DNA of 64,000 nt from JABFWF01 sp035539135 (GCA_035539135.1 DATLJD010000014.1:372001-436000), one strand, 5' to 3'. Shown: positions 8,601 to 18,557, counted from the first letter of the stretch. Translations and numbers: made by a program. The notes: a model not told the origin generated them from the letters alone.

Positions 8601-8624
8601 TCACGTCACGCCCGGGTGACGTGA
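8601..8624. promoter_or_regulatory. Perfect inverted repeat upstream of ugd
   Basis: TCACGTCAC pairs with GTGACGTGA across a 6-base loop. It lies between the stop of the FKBP gene and the ugd start on the same strand. It could be an operator for ugd or a terminator for the FKBP gene; there is no T tract on the minus strand, so an operator is as likely. Confidence 0.4.
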
Positions 8625-8642
8625 CCGCATCGGCGCCCGCCG

Positions 8643-9416
8643 TTACTTCGGCTGCTTGACGATGTCGAGCAGCTCGACCTCGAACACCAGGGTGGCGTTC
8701 GGGCCCATCGGCGCGCCCGGCGGGACCTTGTCGCCGTAGCCGAGCTTGCCGGGGATCCAGAAGCGGTACTTGCTGCCGACCGGCATCAGGGTCACGCCCT
8801 CGCGCCAGCCCGGGACCACCGCCTGCAGCGGGATTTCGGCGGGGCCGCCGTTGCGCGCGGAATCGTCGAACACCTTGCCGTCCAGCAGCATGCCCTTGTA
8901 GTTCACGCGCACGACGTCGTCGGCCCTGGGCTTGGCGCCCTTGCCTTCCTGGATCACTTCGTACTGCAGGCCGGACGCGGTCGTGTGCACGTTCGGCTTC
9001 TTCGCGTTGGCGGCGAGGAACGCTTCGCCAGCCTGCTCGTTCTTGCGCGCCTCGGCGGTCGCCTGCTCCAGCTGCTTCGCCTGCATCTTGCGGCCGAAGG
9101 CCTCGCCGGTCTCGATCGCCTGCTGCTCGGTCATCAGCAGCTTCTCGCCCTTCAGGCTCGAACGCACCGCCTTCATCATGACGTCGAGGTCGATCTCGTC
9201 CTTCATCGGCTCGAGCTGCTTGCCCAGCGCCATGCCGACCATGTAGCTGACCCGGTCCTTCTCGGTCGGCAGGCCGGCGATCGCGTTGGCGTCCTTGGCG
9301 TCGGCGCCGGCGGCGGGCTTGGCGTCGGCGGCCGTCTTGTCGGCCGGCTTGGTGCAGGCCGCGAGGGCGACGGTGGAGGCGGCCAGGAGGGCCAGGGTCA
9401 GGCGGGACGGCTTCAT
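8643..9416 (-). CDS. FKBP-type peptidyl-prolyl isomerase lipoprotein (Mip/FkpA-like)
   Basis: A 257-residue envelope chaperone. The signal peptide ends in the lipobox LAAC, so the mature protein is likely a lipoprotein. An Ala/Lys/Asp-rich linker follows. The helical FKBP_N dimerisation domain starts with DRVSYMVGMALGKQLEP, and the C-terminal FKBP domain has VRVNYKGMLLDGKVFDDS, VPGWREGVTLMPVG and FWIPGKLGYG. These residues build the isomerase pocket. The ATG at 9416 is chosen because the signal peptide starts there. It is 31 bases downstream of a paralogous FKBP gene and probably co-transcribed with it. A periplasmic folding role is likely. Confidence 0.9.
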   Translation of the reverse strand: MKPSRLTLALLAASTVALAACTKPADKTAADAKPAAGADAKDANAIAGLPTEKDRVSYMVGMALGKQLEPMKDEIDLDVMMKAVRSSLKGEKLLMTEQQAIETGEAFGRKMQAKQLEQATAEARKNEQAGEAFLAANAKKPNVHTTASGLQYEVIQEGKGAKPRADDVVRVNYKGMLLDGKVFDDSARNGGPAEIPLQAVVPGWREGVTLMPVGSKYRFWIPGKLGYGDKVPPGAPMGPNATLVFEVELLDIVKQPK

Positions 9417-9447
9417 GCGGGAGGCTCCAGGAGGCGGGCGCGTGGCG

Positions 9448-10410
9448 TTATTGCACGATGGCCTGCAGCTCGACGTCGAACTGCAGGGTGGCATTGGGAC
9501 CGATCTGGCCGTCCGGGGTTCCGTGCTCGCCGTAGCCGAGCTTGCCCGGGATCCAGAAACGGTACTTCGCGCCGACCGGCATCAGCGTGACGCCTTCCGA
9601 CCAGCCGGGGATGACCTGGTCCAGGCCAAACTCGGCCGCCTGGCCGCGCTCGTAGGAGCTGTCGAAGACCTTGCCGTCGAGCAGCTTGCCCTCGTAGTTG
9701 ACCCGCACCCGGTCGCCCGGCTTCGGGCGCGGGCCGGCGCCCTGGCGCAGGACCATGTACTGCAGGCCGGACGGCGTGGTGAACACGCCTTTCACCGCCT
9801 TGTTCTTCGCCAGGAAGGCTTCGCCCTCCGCCTTGTTCTTCTCCCCCGCGGCCGCGGCCTCGGCCTGCATGCGCGCGCGCATGCGCTCGCCGAACGCGGT
9901 GAGTTCCGCCTTGAGCTGGGCGTCGTCGAGCAGCGGCTTGCCGCCCGACAGCACGTCGCGCAGGCCCTGCATGAGGCGCGGCAGGTCGATCTCGTCCTTG
10001 ATCGGCAGCAGCGACGGGCCGACCAGGTAGCCGCCCACCATCTGCCCGACCTTGGCCTTGTCGACCGCCGCGTTCGCGGCCTCGGGCGGGACCTGCACGC
10101 CGTTGCGCGCGGCGACGCGGCCGCGCAGCACCTGGTCCACCGCCTGCGCATCCTGCTCGGACAGGGTCGGCTTGTTGCCGGCGAAGGCGTTGCGCAGCGC
10201 CGCCTCCAGCGCGCCGACGTCGATCTCGGGCGCGATCGGCTGCAGCGAATGGGCGACGTCCATGCCGATCGCATAGCTCGTCCGGTCGCGCTGGCTGGCC
10301 AGCGACGCGGACGCGGAGGCGGCCTGCGCGGGCATGGGGGCGAAGGCGGTGGCGCCGAGCAGGATGGCGCACAACAGGGACGCGGCGAGGCCGCGCAGGG
10401 AGCACTTCAT
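9448..10410 (-). CDS. FKBP-type peptidyl-prolyl isomerase with two tandem FKBP_N domains
   Basis: A 320-residue periplasmic isomerase with a Sec signal (about residues 1-30, ending PAQA). Unlike standard Mip/FkpA it shows two copies of the N-terminal dimerisation module. The first is about residues 41-98 (DRTSYAIGMDVAHSLQPI, then LSEQDAQAVDQVL). The second is about 118-200 (KVGQMVGGYLVGPSLLPI, then LDDAQLKAEL). The catalytic FKBP domain covers about 215-320 and keeps VRVNYEGKLLDGKVFDS and FWIPGKLGYG. A duplicated arm might allow intramolecular clamping. The ATG at 10410 is set by the signal peptide. It lies upstream of the FKBP lipoprotein gene. Confidence 0.88.
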   Translation of the reverse strand: MKCSLRGLAASLLCAILLGATAFAPMPAQAASASASLASQRDRTSYAIGMDVAHSLQPIAPEIDVGALEAALRNAFAGNKPTLSEQDAQAVDQVLRGRVAARNGVQVPPEAANAAVDKAKVGQMVGGYLVGPSLLPIKDEIDLPRLMQGLRDVLSGGKPLLDDAQLKAELTAFGERMRARMQAEAAAAGEKNKAEGEAFLAKNKAVKGVFTTPSGLQYMVLRQGAGPRPKPGDRVRVNYEGKLLDGKVFDSSYERGQAAEFGLDQVIPGWSEGVTLMPVGAKYRFWIPGKLGYGEHGTPDGQIGPNATLQFDVELQAIVQ

Positions 10411-10609
10411 CGGGGATCCTCGATCGCGCCGGAAACCGGCGTTTGGGCCGCGCAACGCGCGTGGGCCGGTCATTGTCGCGGTCGCCCCGATCGCGCGCAA
10501 CGCCGCGCGATCGACGCCGGAAACCCGCCCGGCGCCAGGCGCCGCGCGGCCGGCTGGGCGGTGGCCCCCTGGCGCGCCGGACCTGTGCCATCAGTTGGGG
10601 GGCCTCCCC

Positions 10610-10637
10610 TTGACCGGTCGTGTTTTGGTGTTATAGT
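10610..10637 (+). promoter_or_regulatory. Sigma-70 promoter of the GntR-ABC operon
   Basis: TTGACC (10610-10615) and TATAGT (10632-10637) are separated by 16 bases, close to consensus. The first gene starts at 10676. The -10 box lies inside the inverted repeat 10626-10651. Confidence 0.75.
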
Positions 10638-10651
10638 TGCATACAACACCA
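10626..10651. promoter_or_regulatory. Predicted GntR (YtrA-type) operator
   Basis: TGGTGTT and AACACCA form a perfect 7-bp inverted repeat with a 12-base spacer, covering the -10 box and start point of the operon that encodes a YtrA-type GntR protein. GntR dimers bind such spaced palindromes, so autorepression is the simplest reading. Binding by this regulator is inferred from position. Confidence 0.65.
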
Positions 10652-10675
10652 GTCACCCCGAGCAGGACGTTCGCC

Positions 10676-10993
10676 ATGAACCGCAAGCTCCTCCGCACGA
10701 TGACGGCGCTCTCGGCGTCCGCCACCGTGTTCGCCGTGTTGCTGCTGGCCGGCAAGCCGGTCGCCATGCCGTTGCCGGGCGGCCTGCTGCCGGACGCCGC
10801 GTTGTCGGGCGCCCCCGCGGTGGCCCTTCCGGCCGAGGCGGCGCTGCTGGACGACGCCGGCCTGCCCGGCGCCGACGCCGACGCCGACATGGACGCCGCC
10901 CCTTCCCGCCACCATGGCGCGCGCCGGACCCGCTCGCTGCTGGCCCTGCCCTACTTCTCCTTCGCGCAGGGCCTGCGCCGCAGCCGGAGCTGA
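10676..10993 (+). CDS. Small exported protein heading the GntR-ABC operon, unknown function
   Basis: A 105-residue protein of no recognised family. The N-terminus has a basic start and a hydrophobic stretch (ALSASATVFAVLLLAG), a signal peptide or a single membrane anchor. The middle is Ala/Pro/Leu/Asp-rich and low complexity (DADADADMDAAP). The end is basic (RRSRS). The ATG at 10676 follows AGGACG. It is the first gene after the promoter/operator and ends 3 bases before the GntR start, so it is in the same transcript as the regulator and transporter. It could be a substrate, sensor or accessory of the transporter; nothing in the sequence decides this. Confidence 0.6.
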   Translation: MNRKLLRTMTALSASATVFAVLLLAGKPVAMPLPGGLLPDAALSGAPAVALPAEAALLDDAGLPGADADADMDAAPSRHHGARRTRSLLALPYFSFAQGLRRSRS

Positions 10994-10996
10994 ACC

Positions 10997-11362
10997 ATGA
11001 CCTCGATCCAGTGGAGCGACGGCGCTCCGATCTACCGCCAGCTCAAGGAGCGCGTCATCGCGATGATGCTGGACGGCGTGCTGAAGCCGGGCGACGCCCT
11101 GCCCTCCGTGCGCCAGGTCGCCGCCGAATACCAGCTCAACCCCATCACCGTCTCGCGCGCCTACCAGGAACTGGCGGACGAGGCTCTTGTCGAGAAACGC
11201 CGAGGACTGGGCATGTACGTCACCGAAGAGGCTGCGAAGAAGCTGCTCGTCAACGAACGCGAACGCTTCCTGCGCGAGGAATGGCCGTTGGTGCTGGAAC
11301 GCATCCTGCGGCTCGGCCTGTCCCCCGAGGAGCTGCTGGGCAGCCAGGCGGGTGCGCGATGA
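10997..11362 (+). CDS. GntR-family (YtrA subfamily) transcriptional regulator
   Basis: A 121-residue regulator. The N-terminal winged helix-turn-helix is typical GntR: PIYRQLKERVIAMMLDGVLKPGDALPSVRQ (shown here as a motif region, residues about 11-40), then NPITVSRAYQELADEALVEKRRG. The C-terminal part is only about 40 residues, too short for the ligand domains of FadR or HutC types. This defines the YtrA subfamily, whose members control adjacent ABC transporter operons. It overlaps the ATP-binding gene by ATGA. The palindrome at 10626-10651 over the operon promoter is its probable target. The inducing signal is unknown; YtrA relatives respond to envelope stress. Confidence 0.9.
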   Translation: MTSIQWSDGAPIYRQLKERVIAMMLDGVLKPGDALPSVRQVAAEYQLNPITVSRAYQELADEALVEKRRGLGMYVTEEAAKKLLVNERERFLREEWPLVLERILRLGLSPEELLGSQAGAR

Positions 11363-12255
11363 GCGCGATGCAGATGGAAGAAGCCGTCGCCCGCACCGCG
11401 CCGGTGGTGGTCGCCCGCGGCCTGCGCAAGACGTACAAGAACAAGGTCGCGCTGGACGGCACCGCGTTCGAGATCCCGGCCGGCCGCATCGTCGGCCTGA
11501 TCGGCCCGAACGGCGCCGGCAAGACCACCGCGCTCAAGGCCATGCTCGGCCTGATCCCCTTCGACGGCGAGCTGAAGGTGCTCGGGCGCGATCCGCGCAG
11601 CGAGCGCGACGAGCTGATGGAGGACGTCTGCTTCATCGCCGACGTCGCCGTGCTGCCGCGCTGGCTGCGGGTGCGCGAGGCGATCGACTTCGTCGCCGGC
11701 GTCCACCCGCGCTTCGACCGCGCCCGCTGCGAACGCTTCCTCGCCAACACCGGGCTCAAGCCGCAGATGCGCGTGCGCGAGTTGTCCAAGGGCATGATCG
11801 TGCAGCTGCACCTGGCGCTGGTGATGGCGATCGACGCCAGGCTGCTGGTGCTCGACGAGCCCACGCTCGGCCTGGACATCCTCTACCGCAAGCAGTTCTA
11901 CCAGCGCCTGCTGGAGGACTACTTCGACGAGGACAAGACCATCCTGATCACCACCCACCAGGTCGAGGAGGTCGAGCACATCCTCACCGACGTGCTGTTC
12001 ATCCGCGACGGGAAGATGGTGCTGGATGCCGCCATGGACACCCTCGGCGAGCGCTACGTCGAGTTGCTGGTCAACGCCGACCGCCTCGACGCCGCCCGCG
12101 CGCTCAAGCCGGTGGACGAGCGTGGCCTCCCGTTCGGCAAGACCGTGATGCTGTTCGACGGCGTGCCGCAAGCGCAGCTGGGCGCCTTCGGCGAAACCCG
12201 CACGCCGGGCCTGGCCGACCTGTTCGTCGCCGTCATGAAGGGGACCTACGCATGA
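11359..12255 (+). CDS. ABC transporter ATP-binding protein (YtrB-like)
   Basis: A 298-residue ATPase subunit. Walker A is GPNGAGKT (about residues 50-57) and Walker B is LLVLDEPTLGLD. The signature helix reads ELSKGMIVQLHLALVMA, so the usual LSGGQ is LSKGM, as is common in YtrB-type exporters. The H-loop is TTHQVEEVEH. The C-terminal 80 residues form the extra domain of ABC-2-type ATPases. The start overlaps the GntR stop, and the stop overlaps the permease start (ATGA both times), so the three are translationally coupled. It probably powers the adjacent ABC-2 permease; the substrate is unknown. Confidence 0.92.
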   Translation: MSAMQMEEAVARTAPVVVARGLRKTYKNKVALDGTAFEIPAGRIVGLIGPNGAGKTTALKAMLGLIPFDGELKVLGRDPRSERDELMEDVCFIADVAVLPRWLRVREAIDFVAGVHPRFDRARCERFLANTGLKPQMRVRELSKGMIVQLHLALVMAIDARLLVLDEPTLGLDILYRKQFYQRLLEDYFDEDKTILITTHQVEEVEHILTDVLFIRDGKMVLDAAMDTLGERYVELLVNADRLDAARALKPVDERGLPFGKTVMLFDGVPQAQLGAFGETRTPGLADLFVAVMKGTYA

Positions 12256-13292
12256 ATGCCGTTGCCGAAACCCGCGCCCATCCGGCGCATCCGACCCACA
12301 AGTTCCGCCTGCTGCTCAGGCGCGAGTTCTGGGAACACAAGGGCGGCTTCCTGTGGGCGCCGCTGGTCGCCGGCGGCATCTTCCTGCTGCTGTCGCTGAT
12401 GGGCATGGGCGTGGGCGAGATGGCCGCGCGCCGCGCCGTCGGCGAAGGCAAGCTGGTGATCGACAACGGCGATGGGGTCGTCATCAACGGCCTCGATTTC
12501 GCAGCGCTGGCCCGCCACCTCGACGCCAAGGACATCCACCAGCTCGGCGGCGCGCTCGACATCAGCCTGCTGATGGCGGCGAGCTGGCCCTTCATCGTGC
12601 TGGCCTTCGTGGTGTTCTTCTACTGCCTGGGCGCGTTGTACGACGAACGCCGGGACCGCAGCGTGCTGTTCTGGAAGTCGCTGCCGCTGTCGGATGCGCA
12701 AACCGTCTGGTCGAAGGTCGCGAGCGCGACCCTGATGGCGCCGGTGATCGCGGTCGGCGCGGCGCTGGTGACCGGGCTCGGCTTCCTGCTGCTGCTCAGT
12801 CTGTTCGTGCTGTTCCACGGCGGCAACCCGGTGCAGCTGCTGTGGGGCCCGGCGAGCCCGTTCGCGCTGGCCGGCCGCCTGCTCGCGACCATCCCGGTGT
12901 ACGCGCTGTGGGCGCTGCCGACGGTCGGCTGGCTGCTGCTGTGCTCGGCCTGGGCGCGCAGCAAGCCGTTCCTGTGGGCGGTGATGATCCCGGTGTTCGC
13001 CGGCATTTTCGTCAGTTGGTTCGACCTGATGCAGCTGTTCGACCTCGGCTCGGCCTGGTTCTGGAAGAACGTCGTCGGCCGCGCCCTGCTCAGCGTCGTC
13101 CCGGGCAGCTGGGTGTCGGTGATCGACACGCGAGGATTCCCCGATGGCGATCCGGGCGCCGCGCTGCACGTGCTCGATCTCGGCCAGACCTGGTCCGTGC
13201 TCGCCACCCCGCAGCTGTGGATCGGCGCGATCGCCGGCGTCGTGATGATCCTCGCCGCCATCCGTCTGCGCCGGTGGCGGGACGAGGGGTGA
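12252..13292 (+). CDS. ABC-2-type transporter permease
   Basis: A 346-residue inner-membrane protein with about six helices. One lies near residues 35-55, followed by a loop of about 60 residues with VIDNGDGVVING, and then helices around 105-125, 155-185, 210-240, 245-265 and 315-335. LYDERRDRSVLFWKSLPLSD is the cytoplasmic coupling-loop segment seen in ABC-2 permeases. It forms the exporter with the overlapping ATP-binding gene. It is the last gene of the GntR-controlled operon; a hairpin lies 12 bases after the stop. YtrA-type systems have been linked to envelope-stress and peptide resistance in other bacteria; the substrate here cannot be read from sequence. Confidence 0.85.
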   Translation: MNAVAETRAHPAHPTHKFRLLLRREFWEHKGGFLWAPLVAGGIFLLLSLMGMGVGEMAARRAVGEGKLVIDNGDGVVINGLDFAALARHLDAKDIHQLGGALDISLLMAASWPFIVLAFVVFFYCLGALYDERRDRSVLFWKSLPLSDAQTVWSKVASATLMAPVIAVGAALVTGLGFLLLLSLFVLFHGGNPVQLLWGPASPFALAGRLLATIPVYALWALPTVGWLLLCSAWARSKPFLWAVMIPVFAGIFVSWFDLMQLFDLGSAWFWKNVVGRALLSVVPGSWVSVIDTRGFPDGDPGAALHVLDLGQTWSVLATPQLWIGAIAGVVMILAAIRLRRWRDEG

Positions 13293-13303
13293 GCGGCCGC
13301 GCC

Positions 13304-13328
13304 AGCCGATGCCCTATCGGCATCGGCT
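13304..13328 (+). terminator. Hairpin after the ABC permease gene
   Basis: AGCCGATGCC pairs perfectly with GGCATCGGCT across a 5-base loop, starting 12 bases after the stop. GCGGCCGC palindromes flank it on both sides. There is no T run, so it is a hairpin-type end signal. The rest of the 256-base gap before 13549 shows no convincing gene. Confidence 0.55.
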
Positions 13329-13548
13329 GCGGCCGCGAACCCCCGGCCATGGAGGGCCAGGCCGAACGATCCGAAGCGAGGAAGTGACGCCATGGATGGC
13401 AACCACCACGCTCCAGGAACCGAAACGTGTCGAACCGGCTCACGCACGCCGGGCCGCGACCTGAAGCAACACGCGTTGCGATGAAGGCAACGCCTTCGAA
13501 CGCAACCTTTCGCCTTTCCCCGCCCGAGCATCTCAAGGGACGCCCGCC

Positions 13549-14361
13549 ATGACCACCACCCGCTCCCCGCTGTTCCTCGGCCTCGCGCTCGCCCTGGCCC
13601 TGCCGCTGCTCGGCGCCTGCCACCGCGACGCGCCCCCGGCCGGCAACCCGGGCGCTGATGCGCACGGCGCGCCGCAGACCGCCCTCGGCAAGTCCGTCGA
13701 CGCCGCCCTGCGCAAGGCGCGCACCGAGCTCGAAACCAGCGACCTCGACATCAGCAACGGCCCGGACATCCAGATCGGCGCCGGCAAGAGCAGTGTCCGC
13801 ATCAGGCATCGCGACGGCAGCCTGCCCAAGGCGGTGATCACGCCTGACGGCGAGTTCGTGGTCGACGGCCGCAAGGTCGCCACCACGCCCGCGCAGCGCG
13901 AGCTGCTGCTCGCCTACCGCAAGCAGGTGATCGGCATCGCCGAGGCCGGCATGACGCTCGGCGTACAGGGCGCGGACCTCGCCGGCAAGGCACTGGGCGA
14001 GGCCTTCACCGGCCTGCTGCACGGCGACACCGACACCCTCGAGCAACGCATGGAAGCCGAAGGCAAGCGCCTGGAGGGCGAGGCCCGCAAGCTCTGCGTG
14101 CAACTGCCGCCGATGCTGGAGACCCAGCAGCGGCTCGCCGCGTCGCTGCCGGAATTCGCGCCCTACGCGCGACTGACCCGCGAGGACATCGACGACTGCA
14201 TGAACGACGACCACGTCGCCACCGACGAGGATCGCGCGCGGATCCGCGACGGTATCCGCGAGGGAATCCGCAACGGCGTGCGGGCCGCCGTCCGCCGCGA
14301 CTCGGGCGACGCCGACGCGACCGACGCCGCGCGCGAGGCCGACGCGGCCACGAGCGAGTGA
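13549..14361 (+). CDS. DUF2884-like (YggN-type) envelope lipoprotein
   Basis: A 270-residue protein. The signal peptide (residues 1-20) ends LLGAC, a lipobox. The body starts with a segment like ISNGPDIQIG and RHRDGSLPKAVITPDGEFVVDGRKV, which resembles DUF2884/YggN, where short beta strands precede a helical region that follows TPAQRELLLAYR. The C-terminal 50 residues are rich in Arg/Asp/Ala (RDGIREGIRNGVR). It is likely periplasmic. The ATG at 13549 was chosen for the signal peptide and lies 14 bases after AAGGGACG. The function of this family is unknown. The assignment rests on motif pattern, so it is moderate. Confidence 0.65.
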   Translation: MTTTRSPLFLGLALALALPLLGACHRDAPPAGNPGADAHGAPQTALGKSVDAALRKARTELETSDLDISNGPDIQIGAGKSSVRIRHRDGSLPKAVITPDGEFVVDGRKVATTPAQRELLLAYRKQVIGIAEAGMTLGVQGADLAGKALGEAFTGLLHGDTDTLEQRMEAEGKRLEGEARKLCVQLPPMLETQQRLAASLPEFAPYARLTREDIDDCMNDDHVATDEDRARIRDGIREGIRNGVRAAVRRDSGDADATDAAREADAATSE

Positions 14362-14449
14362 GCGATCCGGCGGCGGCGTGCCGGCGACTGCCGGGCGCCA
14401 CGCTGCTCGCCGCTGGCGCGGCCAAGGCCTGCCGACGCCCGCCTCCCGC

Positions 14450-15859
<1,410 letters not shown>

Positions 15860-15910
15860 GATGGTCTCCCTGCCATTGGCGGACGGCCGGAGCATACGCC
15901 CCCGACCGTT

Positions 15911-15916
15911 TAGAAT
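15911..15916 (+). promoter_or_regulatory. Probable -10 box of purB
   Basis: TAGAAT lies 32 bases before the purB ATG. No good -35 box is visible. Confidence 0.4.
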
Positions 15917-15948
15917 TGCGCCCTTCCCGCCGTCCTGCGCCCGCGCCC

Positions 15949-17316
15949 ATGTCCGACGCCCAGCTGCTCGCCCTGTCCCCGCTCGATGGCCGCTACGCCG
16001 GCAAGGTCGACGCGCTGCGGCCGATCTTTTCCGAGTACGGCCTGATCCGCGCGCGGGTCCGGGTCGAGGTCGAATGGCTGCTGGCGCTGGCGGCCGAGCC
16101 GGGCATCGCCGAACTGGCGCGGTTTTCGCCGGCGGCGGCGCAGCGCCTGCGCGCCCTGGCCAACGGGCTGTCGGTGGCCGATGCGGCGCGGGTCAAGGAG
16201 ATCGAGCGCACCACCAACCACGACGTCAAGGCGGTCGAGTACCTGATCAAGGAACGGCTGAAGGACGACGCCGAGCTTGGCCCGGCGCTCGAGTTCGTGC
16301 ACTTCGCCTGCACCAGCGAGGACATCAACAATCTCAGCTACGCGCTGATGCTGCGCGAGGCGCGCGACGCGGTGGCGCTGCCGAAGCTGGACGCGCTGGT
16401 CGCGACCCTGCGCGACATGGCGCACGCGCACGCCGGCCTGCCGATGCTCTCGCGCACCCACGGCCAGACCGCCTCGCCGACCACGGTCGGCAAGGAACTC
16501 GCGAACGTGGTCGCGCGCCTGGCGCGCCAGCGCGAGGTGCTGGCGGCGCTGCCGATGCCGGGCAAGATCAACGGCGCGGTCGGCAACTACAACGCGCACG
16601 TCGCCGCCTACCCCGACCTCGACTGGACCGCGTTCTCGCGCCGCTTCGTCGAATCCCTCGGCCTCGCCTGGCAGCCGTACACGACCCAGATCGAGCCGCA
16701 CGACGGCATCGCCGAGCTGTGCGACGCGATGAAGCGGATCGACACCGTCCTCATCGACCTGTGCCGCGACGTGTGGGGCTACATCTCGCTGGGCTACTTC
16801 AGGCAGGCGGTGAAGGCGGGCGAGGTCGGCAGCTCGACCATGCCGCACAAGGTCAACCCGATCGACTTCGAGAACGCGGAGGGCAACTTCGGCGTCGCCA
16901 ACGCGCTGTTCGAGCACTTCGCGGCAAAGCTGCCGGTCAGCCGCTGGCAGCGCGACCTGACCGATTCCACCGTGCTGCGCGCGCTCGGCACCGCCTTCGG
17001 CCACGCGCTGATCGGCTTCGACTCGCTGGCCCGCGGCCTCGGCAAGCTCAGCGCCAACCCGCAGCGGCTGGCCGAGGATCTCGACGCGGCGTGGGAAGTG
17101 CTGGCCGAAGCGGTGCAGACGGTCATGCGCCGGCACGGCCTGCCCAATCCCTACGAGCAGCTCAAGGCGCTGACCCGCGGCCAGGGCATCAGCGCGGATT
17201 CGATGCGCGACTTCGTCGCAGGCCTCGACCTGCCGCCCGAGGCGAAGCAGCGCCTGATGGCGATGACGCCGGCCACCTACACCGGCCTCGCCGAGCGCCT
17301 GGCGCGGGAGATCTGA
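15949..17316 (+). CDS. purB: Adenylosuccinate lyase
   Basis: A 455-residue enzyme cleaving SAICAR and adenylosuccinate, releasing fumarate, in purine synthesis. The catalytic base region is SRTHGQTASP (His171). The signature GSSTMPHKVNP is at residues 294-304, with Ser295 the expected catalytic residue. TSEDINNLSYAL is the N-terminal substrate loop. Length matches the E. coli-type enzyme. The ATG at 15949 gives the conserved MSDAQLLALSPLDGRYAGK start. The next gene, roxA, begins 2 bases after the stop, so purB probably heads a purB-roxA-GNAT operon. Confidence 0.95.
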   Translation: MSDAQLLALSPLDGRYAGKVDALRPIFSEYGLIRARVRVEVEWLLALAAEPGIAELARFSPAAAQRLRALANGLSVADAARVKEIERTTNHDVKAVEYLIKERLKDDAELGPALEFVHFACTSEDINNLSYALMLREARDAVALPKLDALVATLRDMAHAHAGLPMLSRTHGQTASPTTVGKELANVVARLARQREVLAALPMPGKINGAVGNYNAHVAAYPDLDWTAFSRRFVESLGLAWQPYTTQIEPHDGIAELCDAMKRIDTVLIDLCRDVWGYISLGYFRQAVKAGEVGSSTMPHKVNPIDFENAEGNFGVANALFEHFAAKLPVSRWQRDLTDSTVLRALGTAFGHALIGFDSLARGLGKLSANPQRLAEDLDAAWEVLAEAVQTVMRRHGLPNPYEQLKALTRGQGISADSMRDFVAGLDLPPEAKQRLMAMTPATYTGLAERLAREI

Positions 17317-17318
17317 GG

Positions 17319-18557
17319 ATGGCGAAGCGGCCCGCGCGCAAGTCCGCGGCGCCGGCCGCCGCCCTGCCCTTCGAGGTCGACGCGACCGGGCGCCCGCCGC
17401 TGGGGATGCCGGCGGCGGAGTTCCTGCGCGACTACTGGCAGAAGCGCCCACTGCTGATCCGCAACGCCTTTCCCGGGTTCGTGTCCCCGCTCGATCCCGA
17501 CGACCTCGCCGGCCTCGCCTGCGAGGAAGGCGCGCTGTCGCGCATCGTCGCGCACGACCGCGCGAGCGACCGCTGGACCCTGCGCCACGGCCCGTTCGCC
17601 GAAGCCGAGTTCCCCGGCATGCCGCGCCAGGACTGGACCTTGCTGGTGCAGGACGTGGACAAGTGGAGCGACGAGGTCGCCGCGCTGCTCGACCACTTCC
17701 GCTTCCTGCCGCGCTGGCGGATCGACGACGTGATGGTGTCCTTCGCCGCGCCCGGCGGCTCGGTCGGCGCGCACGTGGACCAGTACGACGTGTTCCTGCT
17801 GCAGGCGCAAGGTCATCGGCGCTGGGAGATCGACGCGTCGCTCGCGCTCGGCCGCGCCGCGCCGCCGACCGACTTCCGCGCCGACGTCGAACTCAAGCTG
17901 CTGCGCGCGTTCCAGCCGACCCACGGCTGGCTGCTCGGCCCCGGCGACATGCTCTACCTGCCGCCCGGCGTGCCGCACCACGGCGTCGCCGAGGATGCCT
18001 GCCTGACCTTCTCGGTCGGCATGCGCGCGCCGGCCGCGGCCGAGCTGCTCGGCGATTTCGTCGACACCCTCGCCGCCGACGCCGACGACGCCCTGCGCTA
18101 CCGCGATCCCGACCTGGCGCCGCCGGCCGATCCGAACGAGATCGATGCCGCCGCGATGCAGCGCGTGGTCGAGGCGCTCAACCTGCTGCGCATGAACGAC
18201 CCCGAGCGCCTGGGCGACTGGTTCGGCCGCTTCATCACCACCTACCGCAGCGCCGGCAGCGTCGCCCCCGCGGGCGAGCCGCCCTCGCGGATCGAGCTCG
18301 ACTGGCAGCTGGAACACGGCGCCCGCCTGCTCCGCCACCCGCTCTCGCGCATGGCCTGGCGCAAGGCCGGCCGCGGCGCGCGCCTGTACGCCAGCGGCCG
18401 CGACTTCGCCCTGCCGGCGAAGGACGCGCGCCTGGTCGCCGGCGCACGCACGCTCGACGCCACGGCCTGGGCCGCGCTGTCGGCGACCGGGCGCGACGTG
18501 GTCGCCGCGCTGCTCGGCGAGGGCCACTACCAGCTCGCGCACGACGAGGAGGAATGA
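17319..18557 (+). CDS. roxA: Ribosomal protein L16 arginine hydroxylase (JmjC cupin)
   Basis: A 412-residue Fe(II)/2-oxoglutarate oxygenase of the YcfD/RoxA group, which hydroxylates an Arg of 50S protein L16. The HxD iron motif is H152-V-D154, and the distal His is in PPGVPHHG (about residue 220). WQKRPLLIRNAFPGF near the N-terminus and the C-terminal winged-helix-like region (about 290-410) match the ROX dimerisation and C-terminal domains. It starts 2 bases after purB and overlaps the following GNAT gene by ATGA. The link to purB is a conserved neighbourhood in this family, with no obvious metabolic reason. Confidence 0.9.
   Translation: MAKRPARKSAAPAAALPFEVDATGRPPLGMPAAEFLRDYWQKRPLLIRNAFPGFVSPLDPDDLAGLACEEGALSRIVAHDRASDRWTLRHGPFAEAEFPGMPRQDWTLLVQDVDKWSDEVAALLDHFRFLPRWRIDDVMVSFAAPGGSVGAHVDQYDVFLLQAQGHRRWEIDASLALGRAAPPTDFRADVELKLLRAFQPTHGWLLGPGDMLYLPPGVPHHGVAEDACLTFSVGMRAPAAAELLGDFVDTLAADADDALRYRDPDLAPPADPNEIDAAAMQRVVEALNLLRMNDPERLGDWFGRFITTYRSAGSVAPAGEPPSRIELDWQLEHGARLLRHPLSRMAWRKAGRGARLYASGRDFALPAKDARLVAGARTLDATAWAALSATGRDVVAALLGEGHYQLAHDEEE

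Noticed and set aside
8601..8624. Certain rho-independent terminator after the FKBP lipoprotein gene
   Set aside because: It has no T tract on the minus strand; it was kept only as a regulatory or structural inverted repeat.
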